A stretch of 64,000 nucleotides of DNA, taken from Asparagopsis taxiformis (lineage: Eukaryota; Rhodophyta; Florideophyceae; Bonnemaisoniales; Bonnemaisoniaceae). The notes below the pieces were generated by a model. The model was given only the letters and a program-made list of their open reading frames with translations, searched no databases and was not told the DNA's origin. Location: contig JALQPE010000212.1 in the NCBI GenBank assembly GCA_030407315.1, forward strand, positions 1-64,000, written 5' to 3'. Shown here piece after piece: positions 63,801 to 64,000 of the stretch. Numbering within the stretch: the first letter of the stretch is position 1; every line of letters begins with the position of its first letter. The position numbers and the translations under genes were made by a program.

Positions 63801-64000
63801 ACGTACGACCCACAAACAAACAAAATAGGAAGATGCCGTATCAAGGATTTCAAAACCTATGACCCCAATACTGACCCAGTAGTCACATGCAATACAGCGA
63901 ACAACAACATACAGAGCAACAATACTAGTCCCGATTACACTCCATTCAGTACTCCGAAAACACTGTCAGACGCCCGGAAAGCACCCGACGCCGCCGAATG
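60879..64000 (+). pseudogene. Copia 3 gag-pol, with in-frame TGA, C-terminus beyond window
   Basis: The first in-frame ATG is 60879 (MPDPEPSP). Gag has the helical UBN2-like pattern and is interrupted by TGA at 61398-61400, in the middle of a conserved-type F-V-stop-N-G-L-Y motif; the same frame then stays open for 866 codons to the edge. A zinc knuckle CTLHGSKTHNTNEC (CX2HX4HX4C) is near 61753 and protease LLDSGAT near 62075. Then comes a very Pro/Thr/Gln/Ser-rich linker of about 180 residues (62440-62990). The pre-integrase motif WHLRLGHLHPARIQ and CTGC follow, then integrase acids in HTDVCGPF, TMDNAKEY and ENALAERVNRS. The sense strand is strongly A+C-rich. The TGA may be a point mutation or a leaky stop. 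Confidence 0.82.

Larger units (their letters stand above)
60410..64000 (+). mobile_element. Ty1/copia retrotransposon 3, 5' part (runs off right edge)
   Basis: Gag, protease and integrase are present in copia order; RT, RNase H and the 3' LTR lie outside the window. A possible 5' LTR is 60410-60605 (TGTCACGG...TTTACATCA). TATGGTACCAGACC (from 60610) is placed like a primer-binding site beginning TGG. The LTR limits are a guess because the second copy is not visible. Confidence 0.8.

Overview
The window reads as nuclear DNA of a eukaryote whose genes mostly lack introns and lie far apart among young LTR retrotransposons. A red alga is my best guess, perhaps a florideophyte. This is an inference from three things: a circularly permuted tRNA gene (best known from Cyanidioschyzon and some small green algae), a tRNA-Ala T-loop of the type seen in plants, and a vanadium-haloperoxidase-like gene. 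No marker gene proves it. TATA boxes and Pol III T-run terminators are easy to see.

Layout. 1-14 kb: two YfaP/DUF2135-like secreted proteins, with a decayed Sel1-repeat gene between them; a tRNA-Ala; and a facing pair of small cationic secreted proteins. 14-19 kb: a circularly permuted tRNA-Gly(UCC), a vanadium haloperoxidase-like secreted protein, an intron-containing tRNA-Thr(UGU), and a Mab-21/cGAS-like nucleotidyltransferase with its three acidic residues intact. 19-36 kb: three minus-strand genes of one secreted Cys-rich, partly collagen-like family. One is split by an intact Ty1/copia element (19854-25210) and two carry single-base frameshifts. A different Cys-repeat secreted protein (632 aa) lies among them. 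37-43 kb: an intact Ty3/gypsy chromovirus with identical LTRs and a GGGAAAC -1 frameshift site between gag and pol. 46-52 kb: a second copia element, defective by frameshifts. 52-56 kb: a second decayed Sel1 gene and a decayed Spondin_N-like gene. 56-60 kb: mostly gene-poor. 60.4-64 kb: the 5' part of a third copia element that runs off the right edge.

How it fits together. The host genes are mainly secreted or cell-surface proteins in small paralogous families, and many are broken by point lesions or transposon insertion. This looks like a birth-and-death region rather than an operon-like system. The strongest leads are the permuted tRNA gene, the cGAS-like enzyme, the gypsy frameshift signal and the Tudor-like module inside the first copia polyprotein.
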